DNA of 64,000 nucleotides from the NCBI GenBank assembly GCA_900321205.1, contig ONVC01000004.1:1-64000 (forward strand). The letters are read 5' to 3'. Both the position numbers and the translations under genes were made by a program. Shown piece after piece: positions 1-7,605 of the stretch (position 1 is its first letter; every line of letters starts with the position of its first letter). Origin of the DNA: an uncultured Acinetobacter sp. (GTDB lineage Bacteria; Cyanobacteriota; Vampirovibrionia; Gastranaerophilales; Gastranaerophilaceae). Under the pieces are notes generated by a model that was not told where the DNA came from, ran no database searches, and saw only the letters and a list, made by a program, of their open reading frames with translations.

Positions 1-1
1 C

Positions 2-754
2 TGTAAAAGACGTGATTTTGGGGCTAACAAAAAAATCGTAAGCATAAACCTTAATCTTATATCCGAAGATTTTGAACTCCAGATTAAAGCCGATGTTAAA
101 GACTTTATTCAGCAATATCTGAATATGCCTTCTGATTACACCGTTAGCAAAGACTGGCTGGAAGAAACAAATGCGATAAAAAATGAACTTTCCGTTGATG
201 AAACCCATTCAAACTGTTTACAATCATCATACGTTTTGGCAACACTTTCCGAGTACACAAGAAGTTTTCAGCCCATAGTTGTAACAGATGTCGGTCAGCA
301 TCAAATGTTAACCGCACAATTCTATAACTTTAACAAACCCAGAAAATTTATAACTTCCGGCGGTTTGGGAACTATGGGATTCGGGCTCCCTGCCGCAATC
401 GGAGCTCACATAGCAAATCCCGATAATCTGGTTTTAAACATAACAGGTGACGGCTCATTTCAGATGAATTTGCAGGAACTTGCAACCTGCAGAGAAAACA
501 GTATTCCGATAAAAATTATTATTATGGATAACGGATACTTGGGAATGGTTCGCCAGATGCAGGAAAAAATATATAACAACCGATATCAGGTTGAAATGAC
601 AAATCCGGATTTTGTAAAAATTGCGGAAGCATATGACTTGTTTGCCATCCGTGTCACTAATAAAAATGAACTAATCCCTGCTATCAACAAAGCTATTGAA
701 CATAAAGGAACAGCTATTGTTGATATTATGATTGACTCTTTTGAAGAGATATAA
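2..754 (+). CDS. ilvB: Acetolactate synthase large subunit, C-terminal part (5' truncated by window edge)
   Basis: The reading frame is open from base 2, so the visible 250 residues are the end of a longer protein that starts outside the window. They cover the middle domain and the thiamine-diphosphate-binding domain of acetolactate synthase, which condenses pyruvate (or pyruvate and 2-oxobutyrate) in branched-chain amino-acid synthesis. Visible hallmarks are DVGQHQM, the GGLGTMGFGLPAAIGA block, and the ThDP/Mg motif GDGSFQMN with the following DNGYLGMVRQ. The C-terminus is short: it stops at IDSFEEI, where the family normally continues for about 20 residues including a P-M-V-P-P-G-type lid segment. 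No such segment appears in the bases just downstream. A hairpin terminator follows directly. leuD, from the same pathway, lies at the other end of the window. Identity is confident from the motifs; the 5' half cannot be judged. Confidence 0.9.
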   Translation, partial: CKRRDFGANKKIVSINLNLISEDFELQIKADVKDFIQQYLNMPSDYTVSKDWLEETNAIKNELSVDETHSNCLQSSYVLATLSEYTRSFQPIVVTDVGQHQMLTAQFYNFNKPRKFITSGGLGTMGFGLPAAIGAHIANPDNLVLNITGDGSFQMNLQELATCRENSIPIKIIIMDNGYLGMVRQMQEKIYNNRYQVEMTNPDFVKIAEAYDLFAIRVTNKNELIPAINKAIEHKGTAIVDIMIDSFEEI

Positions 755-769
755 AACTACCTGTATTCA

Positions 770-795
770 AATTGAATAAAAAAAATTCAATTTTT
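770..795 (+). terminator. Rho-independent terminator of ilvB
   Basis: An 8-bp perfect stem (AATTGAAT / ATTCAATT) with a 7-A loop is followed by a short T-run, 15 bases after the ilvB stop. The stem is AT-only, so efficiency may be modest. Confidence 0.55.
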
Positions 796-803
796 ATTCC
801 CTG

Positions 804-837
804 CAAAAAACGAAAACCACCCAAATAATGAGTGGTT
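804..837 (-). terminator. Terminator for the ribbon-helix-helix gene
   Basis: On the minus strand AACCAC and GTGGTT form a stem closing an 11-base loop, followed by TTTTCGTTTTTT. It lies downstream of the minus-strand regulator gene at 966-1154 and is placed to end its message. Confidence 0.6.
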
Positions 838-867
838 CAAAATTTCCCGATTTCCTTTATTAATCAA

Positions 868-917
868 GCGGATTTTATCCGCCCTTTTCTCCGACAAACA
901 GGACAAATAAACCTGTT
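868..917. other. Two small perfect hairpins in the ilvB/regulator gap
   Basis: GCGGAT-TTT-ATCCGC (868-882) and AACAGG-N9-CCTGTT (897-917) sit between the converging ends of ilvB and the ribbon-helix-helix gene. The neighbouring bases are GC-richer than the surroundings. They could be a structured 3' UTR of the minus-strand regulator message. I see no coding potential. Confidence 0.35.
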
Positions 918-965
918 CGCCTCCTTTTCCCGGCTTCCCGATAAAAGTCTTTATCAGATTAAATT

Positions 966-1154
966 TTAATCCAACAAAGCCTCCAGGATTGCTGCATTCT
1001 TTGTTGCCATTGTACTTGCTTTTACTCTGCTTTTGTACATATAGCTTCTTAGAGCTTCTCTGATAAGCTCTGAACGGGTACGATTTTCTCCGTCTGCAAC
1101 CTGATCAATTCTGTCAAGAAATTCTTCAGGCATTGAAATTAGAACTCTAGCCAT
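966..1154 (-). CDS. Ribbon-helix-helix (CopG/NikR-type) DNA-binding protein
   Basis: This 62-residue protein has the layout of a ribbon-helix-helix regulator. A beta strand (ARVLISMPEEFLDRID) is followed by two helices with the typical R-T-R-S-E-L-I-R-E-A turn, and a short basic tail. Such proteins bind DNA as dimers and act as antitoxins, metal regulators or autoregulators. The start is supported by a good Shine-Dalgarno, AAGGAG, eight bases upstream of ATG. No toxin-like partner gene is adjacent: upstream is a sigma-factor gene in the opposite direction and downstream is ilvB. It therefore looks like an orphan transcription factor rather than half of a toxin-antitoxin pair. No metal-binding C-terminal domain is present, so a full NikR is excluded. 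The target is unknown. Confidence 0.75.
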   Translation of the reverse strand: MARVLISMPEEFLDRIDQVADGENRTRSELIREALRSYMYKSRVKASTMATKNAAILEALLD

Positions 1155-1369
1155 ATATTTCTCCTTTATAGTTTAAGTAATTTTGATATCCTGTATATAT
1201 ATAAAGTCTTTAAAAAAAATAAAATTGCTTTTTTGAAATGTATTATTAAGTTTTGTAAACAAAATCGGAGAAAATTTTTCTTTAGGCAAAAACAAAAATT
1301 TCATCTATATATACGATAACGATTTGAAGAAAAAAAGATAGAATAATAAAGGACAAGGAAGAGAGAGGG

Positions 1370-2191
1370 ATGGATCAGGATACTTCATCTTACAATAAAA
1401 TAAAGCGTGTAACTAATGAAGAACTTGCTGATATGTGGCAGAAGTATTTTGATGACCACAACAACAAGGAATATCGTGATGCCCTTATTCTGCAATATAT
1501 TTATCTGACAAAATACGTTGTCGGCAGAGTTAAAGTATCTCTTCCGCCGACTTTTTCGTTTGAAGATATTTCATCTTACGGTGTAGAAGGCTTGATTGAT
1601 GCCGTTGAAAAATTTTCACCGAAGATGGGTGCAAGGTTTGAAACTTATGCTCTTGTCCGCATAAGAGGAAATATTATTGATAAAATTCGTTCGTCGCAGG
1701 ATTTTCTTCCGAGAAGTGTCAGAAGAAAAATTAAGGATGTAAAAGAAGCCCAGGAAGAACTTAAAGCAAAATTCGGAAGAACGGCAACAAACAGCGAAAT
1801 TGCAAATTATCTCGGTATAGAAAAAGAAAAAGTAGAACAGCTGCTTTCGGAAGACACAACTGTTACTTCTATCTATGAAAAGAAAGGTTCATCTGACGGT
1901 GACATAGAAATAATCGATACCATTCAGGATTCCCGTGAACTTAATCCGCATGAAAAACTTGAAGAAAAAGATGTAAAAAAAGAGCTGGAGGAAGCGTTGA
2001 AAAGATTACCCGAAAGAGAAAGAACTATTATGGTTCTTTATTACCACGAAAACATGACACTAAAAGAAATAGGCGAAGCAATTAACGTTTCCGAATCAAG
2101 AATTTCTCAGCTCCACGCACAGGCTATCATGAAACTTAAAAACCTGCTGAGCGAAAACCGTTCTGAGAGACTAAAAAGAAGCATTATTTAG
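1370..2191 (+). CDS. RNA polymerase sigma factor, FliA/WhiG (sigma-28) type
   Basis: This 273-residue sigma-70 family protein lacks region 1.1. Region 2 is visible at about residues 40-115 (ALILQYIYLTKYVV, FEDISSYGVEGLIDAVEKF, ARFETYALVRIRGNIID). Region 3 is around 120-165, and the region 4 helix-turn-helix is at about 205-255 (LPERERTIMVLYYHENMTLKEIGEAI, SESRISQLHAQA). The arrangement and the short linker with IRGNIIDKIRSSQDFLPRS are typical of FliA/WhiG/SigF-class alternative sigma factors. They direct RNA polymerase to motility, envelope or stress promoters. A purine-rich GGAAGAGAGAGGG lies just before the ATG. No flagellar genes or anti-sigma gene are nearby, so the regulon cannot be named; a role in pilus or surface genes is only a possibility. 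The stop overlaps the converging small gene at 2188-2544 by four bases. Confidence 0.85.
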   Translation: MDQDTSSYNKIKRVTNEELADMWQKYFDDHNNKEYRDALILQYIYLTKYVVGRVKVSLPPTFSFEDISSYGVEGLIDAVEKFSPKMGARFETYALVRIRGNIIDKIRSSQDFLPRSVRRKIKDVKEAQEELKAKFGRTATNSEIANYLGIEKEKVEQLLSEDTTVTSIYEKKGSSDGDIEIIDTIQDSRELNPHEKLEEKDVKKELEEALKRLPERERTIMVLYYHENMTLKEIGEAINVSESRISQLHAQAIMKLKNLLSENRSERLKRSII

Positions 2192-2544
2192 AAGGCATCC
2201 CCTTTATATCCTTCTACGTTGTTTTTGTACCATGTTGATAATTTTTTAAAAAGCTCTAATGAATTTTTAGCCTCATCCAGGAAACAGCCGGGTTTTATCG
2301 GTGTACCGTCTTTTTTAAATTGCCCTATTATGGCAAGTTTGAGTCTGCCGTTTCGGATGCTCTGAGTATCAAACCACCAGCTGTGGTCGTCATTAGTATC
2401 TTCAATATTTTTAATTATACTTTCAAAAGTATCTTTATCAGAACCTGTTAAACTGTTTTCCAGCCTCTCAAAAGCACCCTCTTTAAAAAACGAGCCTTTA
2501 TAACTGGGCACGCTGCAATTACTTTGAATTGAACTAACTCTCAT
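2188..2544 (-). CDS. Hypothetical protein with N-terminal tag motif
   Basis: I do not recognise a family. The start is placed at the ATG at 2544, preceded by GGGGAG nine bases upstream, rather than the GTG 18 bases further up that would swallow the ribosome site. The 118-residue product begins MRVSSIQSNCSVPSYKGSF, one example of the short N-terminal motif (M-x-V/I-x-x-I-x-x-N ... F/Y-K-G) that recurs in this window. The rest is polar with Trp pairs (HSWWFD) and a charged C-terminal helix. No signal peptide or membrane segment is visible. It converges with the sigma-factor gene and overlaps its stop by four bases. Confidence 0.6.
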   Translation of the reverse strand: MRVSSIQSNCSVPSYKGSFFKEGAFERLENSLTGSDKDTFESIIKNIEDTNDDHSWWFDTQSIRNGRLKLAIIGQFKKDGTPIKPGCFLDEAKNSLELFKKLSTWYKNNVEGYKGDAF

Positions 2545-2638
2545 GCTATTATATCTCCCCACGCACTTATTATATTACAAATAATAAAATGCGTCATATA
2601 TTTTTCTTTGTGATATCATGGAGCTTGAGGCGAAATAT

Positions 2639-2989
2639 ATGTTAAGAGAATTTTTACACTCAAAAATACACAGAGCAACCGTTACAGATGCTAATTTAAA
2701 CTATGTTGGTTCAATTACGGTTGATGAAGAGTTTTTAGAAAAAGCAAATATTTTAGAATGGGAAAAAGTCGAAATCCTGAATATAAATAACGGCGAAAGA
2801 TTCCAAACTTATGCACTAAAAGGCAAAAGAGGTTCAAAAGTATTTTGCCTGAACGGTGCCGCTGCAAGAAAAGCTCAGCCCGGAGATAAGATAATTATTG
2901 TAACTTATGCCCAACTGACCGAAGACGAAATTAAAACACACAAACCAACAGTCGTTCAGGTTGGCGAAAATAATGAAATACTGGATTAA
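2639..2989 (+). CDS. panD: Aspartate 1-decarboxylase (pro-enzyme)
   Basis: PanD decarboxylates L-aspartate to beta-alanine for pantothenate and coenzyme A synthesis. It is a pyruvoyl enzyme made by self-cleavage between Gly24 and Ser25. With the start at 2639 the sequence [20 protein letters not shown] leads to YVGSIT, which places the Gly-Ser pair exactly at 24-25. That supports this start over the ATG seven codons upstream, as does the GAGG ribosome site nine bases before it. Later conserved pieces are [11 protein letters not shown] and the [12 protein letters not shown] block. The length, 116 residues, is normal. A 46-codon ORF follows five bases after the stop. A PanE-like reductase lies at 58 kb. 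Confidence 0.95.
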   Translation: MLREFLHSKIHRATVTDANLNYVGSITVDEEFLEKANILEWEKVEILNINNGERFQTYALKGKRGSKVFCLNGAAARKAQPGDKIIIVTYAQLTEDEIKTHKPTVVQVGENNEILD

Positions 2990-2994
2990 AAGTT

Positions 2995-3135
2995 ATGGAT
3001 ATGCGTCCTAAAAGTACAAAAAAGAAAAAGAAATTTACCGTTGACACAAAAAATATGGGTGTCAATATTGATAAAAATGAGTACTACGAGATTACCAAAT
3101 CCAACTCAGCACATCCGGAACAAGGCTTGAGATAA
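2995..3135 (+). CDS. Small ORF (46 aa) downstream of panD
   Basis: An ATG five bases after the panD stop opens a 46-codon frame that ends one base before the converging recG stop at 3137. The product is short and basic: MDMRPKSTKKKKKF, then a polar segment with NMGVNIDKNEYYEIT. No clear Shine-Dalgarno is seen, so translation may be coupled to panD termination. The tight fit between panD and recG argues for a real gene, but with no recognised family it may be spurious. Confidence 0.4.
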   Translation: MDMRPKSTKKKKKFTVDTKNMGVNIDKNEYYEITKSNSAHPEQGLR

Positions 3136-3136
3136 A

Positions 3137-5503
3137 TCAACCCGCACCGAATAAATCGCCGTCATAATTAAGACTTTTTGCATCTTTTAATAAGGGGTAG
3201 TCGTCTATATTATATTTTTTTACAAAATCTATTGCTTCGGCTCTGGCTAGTTCCAGTATTTTAGCATCATTAACAATATCCGCAATAATCATATCAGGAA
3301 GTCCGCTTTGACGAGTTCCTAAGAACTCACCCGGACCTCTTAACTGCAAATCCTTTTCCGCAATAACAAACCCGTCATTTGTCTGAGTCATAATATTCAG
3401 TCTTGCCTTTGTTTCCTGAGAACGGGTTGAAGAAGAAAGAATACAGTACGACTGCAAATCGCTTCTGCCTACACGACCTCTGAGCTGGTGAAGCTGAGAA
3501 AGTCCGAAACGTTCAGCATTTTCTATTACAATAACCGTTGCATTAGGAACATCAACCCCGACTTCAACAACGGTTGTTGAAACAAGAATATCGTACTCTT
3601 TGTTCTTAAACTTGTTCATTACATCTTCTTTTTCGTCATTCCTGAGTTTTCCGTGAAGAAGTCCGATTTTGTATTCAGGGAATACTTCATTCTGCCATTT
3701 TTCTTTTTCAATCGTGGCTGCTTTTGCTGAAAGAGTTTCACTTTCTTCAATAAGAGGGTAAACAATATAAGCCTGTCTGCCTGCTTCAACCTCTTGTCTT
3801 ATCAGTTCTGCAATTTGTCTGCGTGAGTTTGTCATTGTTGTAATAATCGGTTTTCTGCCTTTCGGAAGCTCATCAATTATCGTTAAATCCAAATCACCGT
3901 TCATTGTAATTGCAAGCGTTCTCGGAATAGGAGTCGCAGTCATTGTCAAAATCTGAGGATTTTGTGACTTTTTCCTCAAAGCAAGTCTTTGCTTAACTCC
4001 AAATCTGTGCTGTTCATCAATAACGACTGCGCCTAGGTTTGCAAAATCAACATTATCCTGTATTAAAGCATGCGTTCCGATTGCAATATCAGCCTGACCA
4101 TTTCTCAAATTTATTTCAGAAATCTTACGCTGTTTTTTACCGATACTTCCCAGAAATAGTTCTATTTTTATTCCGAGCGGTGTTAACCAGTTAACCATAT
4201 TGTTGTAATGCTGCTGTGCTAAGATTTCAGTCGGAGCCATAATTGCTGCCTGATATCCGTTTTCTATTGCCGCAAGCAGCATAATCGTTGCAACAACTGT
4301 TTTACCGCTTCCGACATCACCCTGAAGAAGTCTTTGCATAGGTTTTGAAGAGTGTAAGTCGTTCAAAATTTCATTAACTGCCCTCTTTTGTGCCTCAGTT
4401 AACTTAAACGGCAGGCTTTCAATAAACTTCATAACAAGCCCGTCTTTTTTGATTTCCAGAGGGATTGAAGAAATATGTTTATTATTTTCTTCCCTGAACA
4501 AAGCAAGTCTTAACTGAATTAAGAATAACTCTTCAAAAATAAGAGTATATCTTGCCTGGTTTAATTTTTCATTATCTGCCGGAAAGTGGATTTGTTCTAT
4601 TGCTTCGTTTTTTTCCAGCAGATTATATTTTTTTATAATGTGTTCAGGTAATATCGTTGGGATTTCTCCTTTAAAAAGCTGAATAGCACTATAAATAATT
4701 TTTCTTAATGACTTAATATTCAGATTTTCACTCAGGGGATAAATAGGAACTATTCGAGCCAGATTAAGATTTTGGTTTTCGGTTATCTCATAGTCGGTAA
4801 TTGAATACGACGGCTTGTCAAAAGTCAGGCGTCCGTCATAAGAGTTGAACTTAACAAGTCCGGAAACCATTATACCCGAGCCTTTCGGAAACTGGCTTTT
4901 CATTCTCTCGAGCGCATATCTGTTAGCTTTTGAAACAAAAAAGTTTAAATCAATACTGCCTGAGTTATCGCTGATTTTGACCTTCAGAACCCCTAGATTA
5001 TTTTTTGTATTAAACGCTTCAACATTTTTAATCACACCAAAAATAGTAGTGGTTTCACCCAGTTCCAAATCTCTAATCCTTGTTCTTGTCGAATAATCGA
5101 CATGCTTTCTCGGGAAATAGTAAAGCAAATCCGAAACGGTATATATTCCGAGTTTATTCAACAGATAAGCGAGCTTTGGACCAACACCTTTAAGATACAT
5201 TACGTCTGATTTAAGAGTCAGTTTTTTATCTTTGTTATTTTCCTGTTTTGGTTGCTCCAAATCAGATTTTATAACAGACACAAGTCTTTCCAGTGATTTT
5301 TTTCTCTGAAACAAAGTATCCATAGGATAACGCTGAAAATGTTCAAGCAAAATCTGCCATTTAGGATTTTTGGAAGATTTTATTTCCTTACGAAGTTCTG
5401 AACAAATAAACGATGAAAAACTTCTTGTTTTTCCGTTAATATTAATGTACTGATACTTAATCTCTATCTCTATCGCTTTTTTTATCTGCTCTAAATCTTC
5501 CAT
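3137..5503 (-). CDS. recG: ATP-dependent DNA helicase RecG
   Basis: This 788-residue superfamily 2 helicase remodels stalled replication forks and Holliday junctions. Visible parts are an N-terminal extension (to about residue 95), a helix-hairpin-helix-like segment LKGVGPKLAYLLNKLGI and the OB-fold wedge domain (about 130-250). The helicase core follows, with Walker A GDVGSGKT, the DEQH box (VVIDEQHRFGVKQR), TATPIPRT, and the C-terminal motifs STTVVEVGVDVPNAT and QLHQLRGRVGRS, ending in the TRB-type RLNIMTQTNDGFVIAEKDLQLRGPGEFLG region. The N-terminal extension is also seen in cyanobacterial and chloroplast RecG (from memory). The start ATG lies six bases after a consensus TATAAT with no ribosome site, suggesting a leaderless message. 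Confidence 0.95.
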   Translation of the reverse strand: MEDLEQIKKAIEIEIKYQYININGKTRSFSSFICSELRKEIKSSKNPKWQILLEHFQRYPMDTLFQRKKSLERLVSVIKSDLEQPKQENNKDKKLTLKSDVMYLKGVGPKLAYLLNKLGIYTVSDLLYYFPRKHVDYSTRTRIRDLELGETTTIFGVIKNVEAFNTKNNLGVLKVKISDNSGSIDLNFFVSKANRYALERMKSQFPKGSGIMVSGLVKFNSYDGRLTFDKPSYSITDYEITENQNLNLARIVPIYPLSENLNIKSLRKIIYSAIQLFKGEIPTILPEHIIKKYNLLEKNEAIEQIHFPADNEKLNQARYTLIFEELFLIQLRLALFREENNKHISSIPLEIKKDGLVMKFIESLPFKLTEAQKRAVNEILNDLHSSKPMQRLLQGDVGSGKTVVATIMLLAAIENGYQAAIMAPTEILAQQHYNNMVNWLTPLGIKIELFLGSIGKKQRKISEINLRNGQADIAIGTHALIQDNVDFANLGAVVIDEQHRFGVKQRLALRKKSQNPQILTMTATPIPRTLAITMNGDLDLTIIDELPKGRKPIITTMTNSRRQIAELIRQEVEAGRQAYIVYPLIEESETLSAKAATIEKEKWQNEVFPEYKIGLLHGKLRNDEKEDVMNKFKNKEYDILVSTTVVEVGVDVPNATVIVIENAERFGLSQLHQLRGRVGRSDLQSYCILSSSTRSQETKARLNIMTQTNDGFVIAEKDLQLRGPGEFLGTRQSGLPDMIIADIVNDAKILELARAEAIDFVKKYNIDDYPLLKDAKSLNYDGDLFGAG

Positions 5504-5509
5504 ATATCT

Positions 5510-5515
5510 ATTATA
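5510..5515 (-). promoter_or_regulatory. -10 box of recG (leaderless start)
   Basis: TATAAT on the minus strand ends six bases before the recG ATG. Transcription starting about seven bases after the -10 box would begin at the A of the start codon. No clear -35 match is seen. Confidence 0.5.
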
Positions 5516-5590
5516 TCTGATTTTAATTAATTATAATAAATTTTGCTTTTTGTAAATGTCGGTTTTATAATTATGAAAAAGGAGGATTCT

Positions 5591-5788
5591 ATGTATCAAG
5601 TCTATATCGATAAACCGTCATATTTTGAACCTGATATGGCAGGTGAGTTCAAAGAACTTAGCGATGCTGAAAAATTTGCGGAACAGCAAAAAGCTGAAGA
5701 CAGTGAAGTAAGCTATACCATAGAAGAAACTAACGGTTGCGTAAACAGTTACGGCGAACAAATTACAACGGTAGTCAAAAGAGGTTAA
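5591..5788 (+). CDS. Hypothetical small acidic protein
   Basis: A 65-residue product beginning MYQVYIDKPSYFEPDMAGEF. The start is fixed by a strong AAGGAGG seven bases upstream, overriding longer upstream possibilities. The second half is Glu/Lys-rich and helical (ELSDAEKFAEQQKAEDSE), followed by a predicted strand pair. No family is recognised, and there is no signal peptide or membrane segment. It is a stand-alone gene between divergent recG and a bidirectional terminator shared with the converging coiled-coil gene. Confidence 0.65.
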   Translation: MYQVYIDKPSYFEPDMAGEFKELSDAEKFAEQQKAEDSEVSYTIEETNGCVNSYGEQITTVVKRG

Positions 5789-5790
5789 AA

Positions 5791-5824
5791 AAAGAGCGGT
5801 GGTTTAAAAACCATCGCTCTTTTT
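5791..5824. terminator. Bidirectional terminator
   Basis: AAAGAGCG-G-TGGTTT / AAACCA-T-CGCTCTTT forms a long stem flanked by an A-run on the left and a T-run on the right. It serves the plus-strand gene ending at 5788 and the minus-strand gene ending at 5839. Confidence 0.85.
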
Positions 5825-5838
5825 ATATTTTAAAAATT

Positions 5839-6438
5839 TTACTGCATTCTGAAATCCTGTGCATATTCAGGACGCTGGTTTACATAACTGCTGCGCATAA
5901 CCTCTTCGGATTCCATGCGGCGTTTTTCCAGTGCAACCTGACCGTTTTTAACTATTTCCTGCATTTGAGCTAAATTCTGTTCAAGACCGGCAAGTATTTG
6001 TTCAGCCATCGCAGAAGAACCATCCTGTATTCTGATTGCTTCATCAGCTGCCTGAGAACGAATAGCATCTGCTTCTTCAGTTGCTTTTCTCTTAATTTCT
6101 GAACATTCGTTAATTACCTGTTCTTTTATTTTTTCTGCTTCTTTTTTTACGGATCTCAAGACTTCTGATTCGCTTAATAATCTGTTTGCTTCACCCTGAG
6201 CATTTGCAATAATTTTTTCTGCTTTTTGCTGTGCTTCATACTGAAGTTCTTCTTTTCTTCTGAGCAAAGCTCTTGCTTCTTTGATTTCATCAGGAAGAGC
6301 CGCATATAATTTATCCAGTAAATCCATTACTGTATCTTTTTTGACAACAGAATAATATCCGAACGGCGAAAAACCTTTGTCTAATGCGTCTTCTAAATCT
6401 CCCATTAATCCGTATATAATATCTTGTTGTGAATTCAT
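5839..6438 (-). CDS. Coiled-coil protein, DivIVA / V-ATPase-subunit-like
   Basis: This 199-residue protein has a short N-terminal domain (FGYYSVVKKDTVMDLLDKLYAALPDEI, within about residues 27-55) followed by a long heptad-rich Ala/Glu/Lys/Gln coiled coil (about 60-180). The layout 'V-x-K/R-E-x-x-x-D-L-I-D-x-[IL]-x-x-x-L-P-E-E-[IL]-K-x-A' followed by ATP-synthase-b-like helix is a widespread family known to me as DivIVA-like or ATPase-subunit-like hypothetical proteins in Cyanobacteria and Firmicutes; its biochemical role is not established. A ribosome site CGGAGTAGAAG precedes the ATG. The next gene upstream, at 6522-6875, carries a recognisable echo of the N-terminal domain, so the two may be paralogous partners in cell-division or envelope organisation (inference). 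Confidence 0.65.
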   Translation of the reverse strand: MNSQQDIIYGLMGDLEDALDKGFSPFGYYSVVKKDTVMDLLDKLYAALPDEIKEARALLRRKEELQYEAQQKAEKIIANAQGEANRLLSESEVLRSVKKEAEKIKEQVINECSEIKRKATEEADAIRSQAADEAIRIQDGSSAMAEQILAGLEQNLAQMQEIVKNGQVALEKRRMESEEVMRSSYVNQRPEYAQDFRMQ

Positions 6439-6521
6439 CTTCTACTCCGTATATCTATTCTTACGACAATCAATAAAATTGTACACCAGTTTATTTATAA
6501 AAGTCAACGTATATAACACCC

Positions 6522-6875
6522 CTATCCGGCTTCTTCTAACCGTCTGATATCCATTTCCAGATTTTGTTTTATACTCTTTAGCATCACGGTAGCCTCTGCA
6601 TAATCTACAAGGTAGTAGTCCGGTGCCAAAAAGAATGTTTTTTTCGTCAGCTTTGTAAGCCTGTTATAACATGAAACAGACGGAAACATATCCAGCTGAA
6701 GTCTTTTCTTCATTGCTTTTTTAAAAACATCCGGCATTACGGCAAGAGTACAAACCAGTAAATCATCTATTCTGTTCTTTTTTACAAATTTATATTTAAA
6801 AACCGTTAAATCCGCGTTGTCTATTGCTCTTTGCAGTTTTTTAAAATAATCCTGCAACGCAGTAATATCTTCCAT
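6522..6875 (-). CDS. Hypothetical protein related to the N-terminal domain of its neighbour
   Basis: The frame could be extended to 7016, but that would run through the rpe start. The ATG at 6875, preceded by AAGGA, gives a 117-residue product. The segment FKYKFVKKNRIDDLLVCTL followed by AVMPDVFKKAM resembles FGYYSVVKKDTVMDLLDKLY followed by AALPDEIKEA of the downstream gene at 5839-6438. This suggests a diverged duplicate without the coiled-coil tail. The C-terminal half contains APDYYLVDYAEATVMLKSIK and a charged helix. No membrane segment is present in the trimmed form. Function unknown; it is divergent from rpe with about 80 bases between starts. Confidence 0.55.
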   Translation of the reverse strand: MEDITALQDYFKKLQRAIDNADLTVFKYKFVKKNRIDDLLVCTLAVMPDVFKKAMKKRLQLDMFPSVSCYNRLTKLTKKTFFLAPDYYLVDYAEATVMLKSIKQNLEMDIRRLEEAG

Positions 6876-6944
6876 TATCCAAGTGTCCTTATTTTTTTCC
6901 ATTGATATTTTACTAAAAATATCCCCAAATATCAACATGTATGA

Positions 6945-6950
6945 TAAAAT
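6945..6950 (+). promoter_or_regulatory. -10 box of rpe (leaderless start)
   Basis: TAAAAT ends seven bases before the rpe ATG at 6958. An overlapping TATGAT lies at 6940-6945. No Shine-Dalgarno is present between the box and the start codon. Confidence 0.4.
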
Positions 6951-6957
6951 AATATGT

Positions 6958-7605
6958 ATGGAAAGTGTTATTATATCACCGTCTATATTATCTGCGGATT
7001 TTGCAAATTTAAACACGGAAATTCAGTCAGTCAAAGAAGCCGGGGCTCAATGGATTCACATTGATGTAATGGATGGACATTTTGTACCTAATATTACAAT
7101 TGGCGTTCCTGTCGTAAAATCTCTACGAGCAGCAACCGATTTAATTTTAGACACACACTTAATGATAGAAAACCCCGAAAAATATATTGAACCGTTTGCA
7201 AAAGCAGGAGCAGATATCTTAACTTTTCATTATGAAGCATGCGAAAATGCTGACAAAGTCAGGGAAGTTATATCCGGAATAAAAAGTTTCGGAATCAAAG
7301 CCGGCATTTCAATAAAACCGAAAACCGACCCGGGTGAAATTTTCGAGTACCTTCCGCTTGTGGATTTAGTCCTCATAATGACTGTTGAACCAGGTTTTGG
7401 CGGTCAGGAGTTTATGCACGATTGTGCATTAAAAATTCCGCAAATAAAGGAAAACTCACCCGAAAACCTAATCATTCAGGTTGACGGCGGAATCAACAAC
7501 CTTACCGGGAAAGTCTGTAAATCGCTTGGTGCAACCTCTCTGGTTGCAGGAAGTTACATATATGGAAGCGATAATTATAAACAAGCAATTGAGAGCCTGC
7601 TTTAA
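6958..7605 (+). CDS. rpe: Ribulose-phosphate 3-epimerase
   Basis: Rpe interconverts ribulose 5-phosphate and xylulose 5-phosphate in the pentose phosphate pathway. The 215-residue TIM barrel starts MESVIISPSILSADFANL. It shows the conserved HIDVMDGHFVPNITIG, DTHLMIENP, TFHYEA, MTVEPGFGGQ and VDGGIN blocks, which carry the metal-binding His/Asp residues and the phosphate loop. In-frame codons run upstream to 6883, but family alignment and the -10 box seven bases before the ATG at 6958 support this start. The stop overlaps the converging TPR gene by four bases. Confidence 0.95.
   Translation: MESVIISPSILSADFANLNTEIQSVKEAGAQWIHIDVMDGHFVPNITIGVPVVKSLRAATDLILDTHLMIENPEKYIEPFAKAGADILTFHYEACENADKVREVISGIKSFGIKAGISIKPKTDPGEIFEYLPLVDLVLIMTVEPGFGGQEFMHDCALKIPQIKENSPENLIIQVDGGINNLTGKVCKSLGATSLVAGSYIYGSDNYKQAIESLL

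Noticed and set aside
966-1154. Toxin-antitoxin pair
   Set aside because: The ribbon-helix-helix protein could be an antitoxin, but no small partner gene overlaps or adjoins it on either side.
6876-7016. Upstream extension of the 6522 gene across the rpe start
   Set aside because: The extended part is a hydrophobic antisense of the rpe promoter and 5' end; an internal ATG with a ribosome site fits better.
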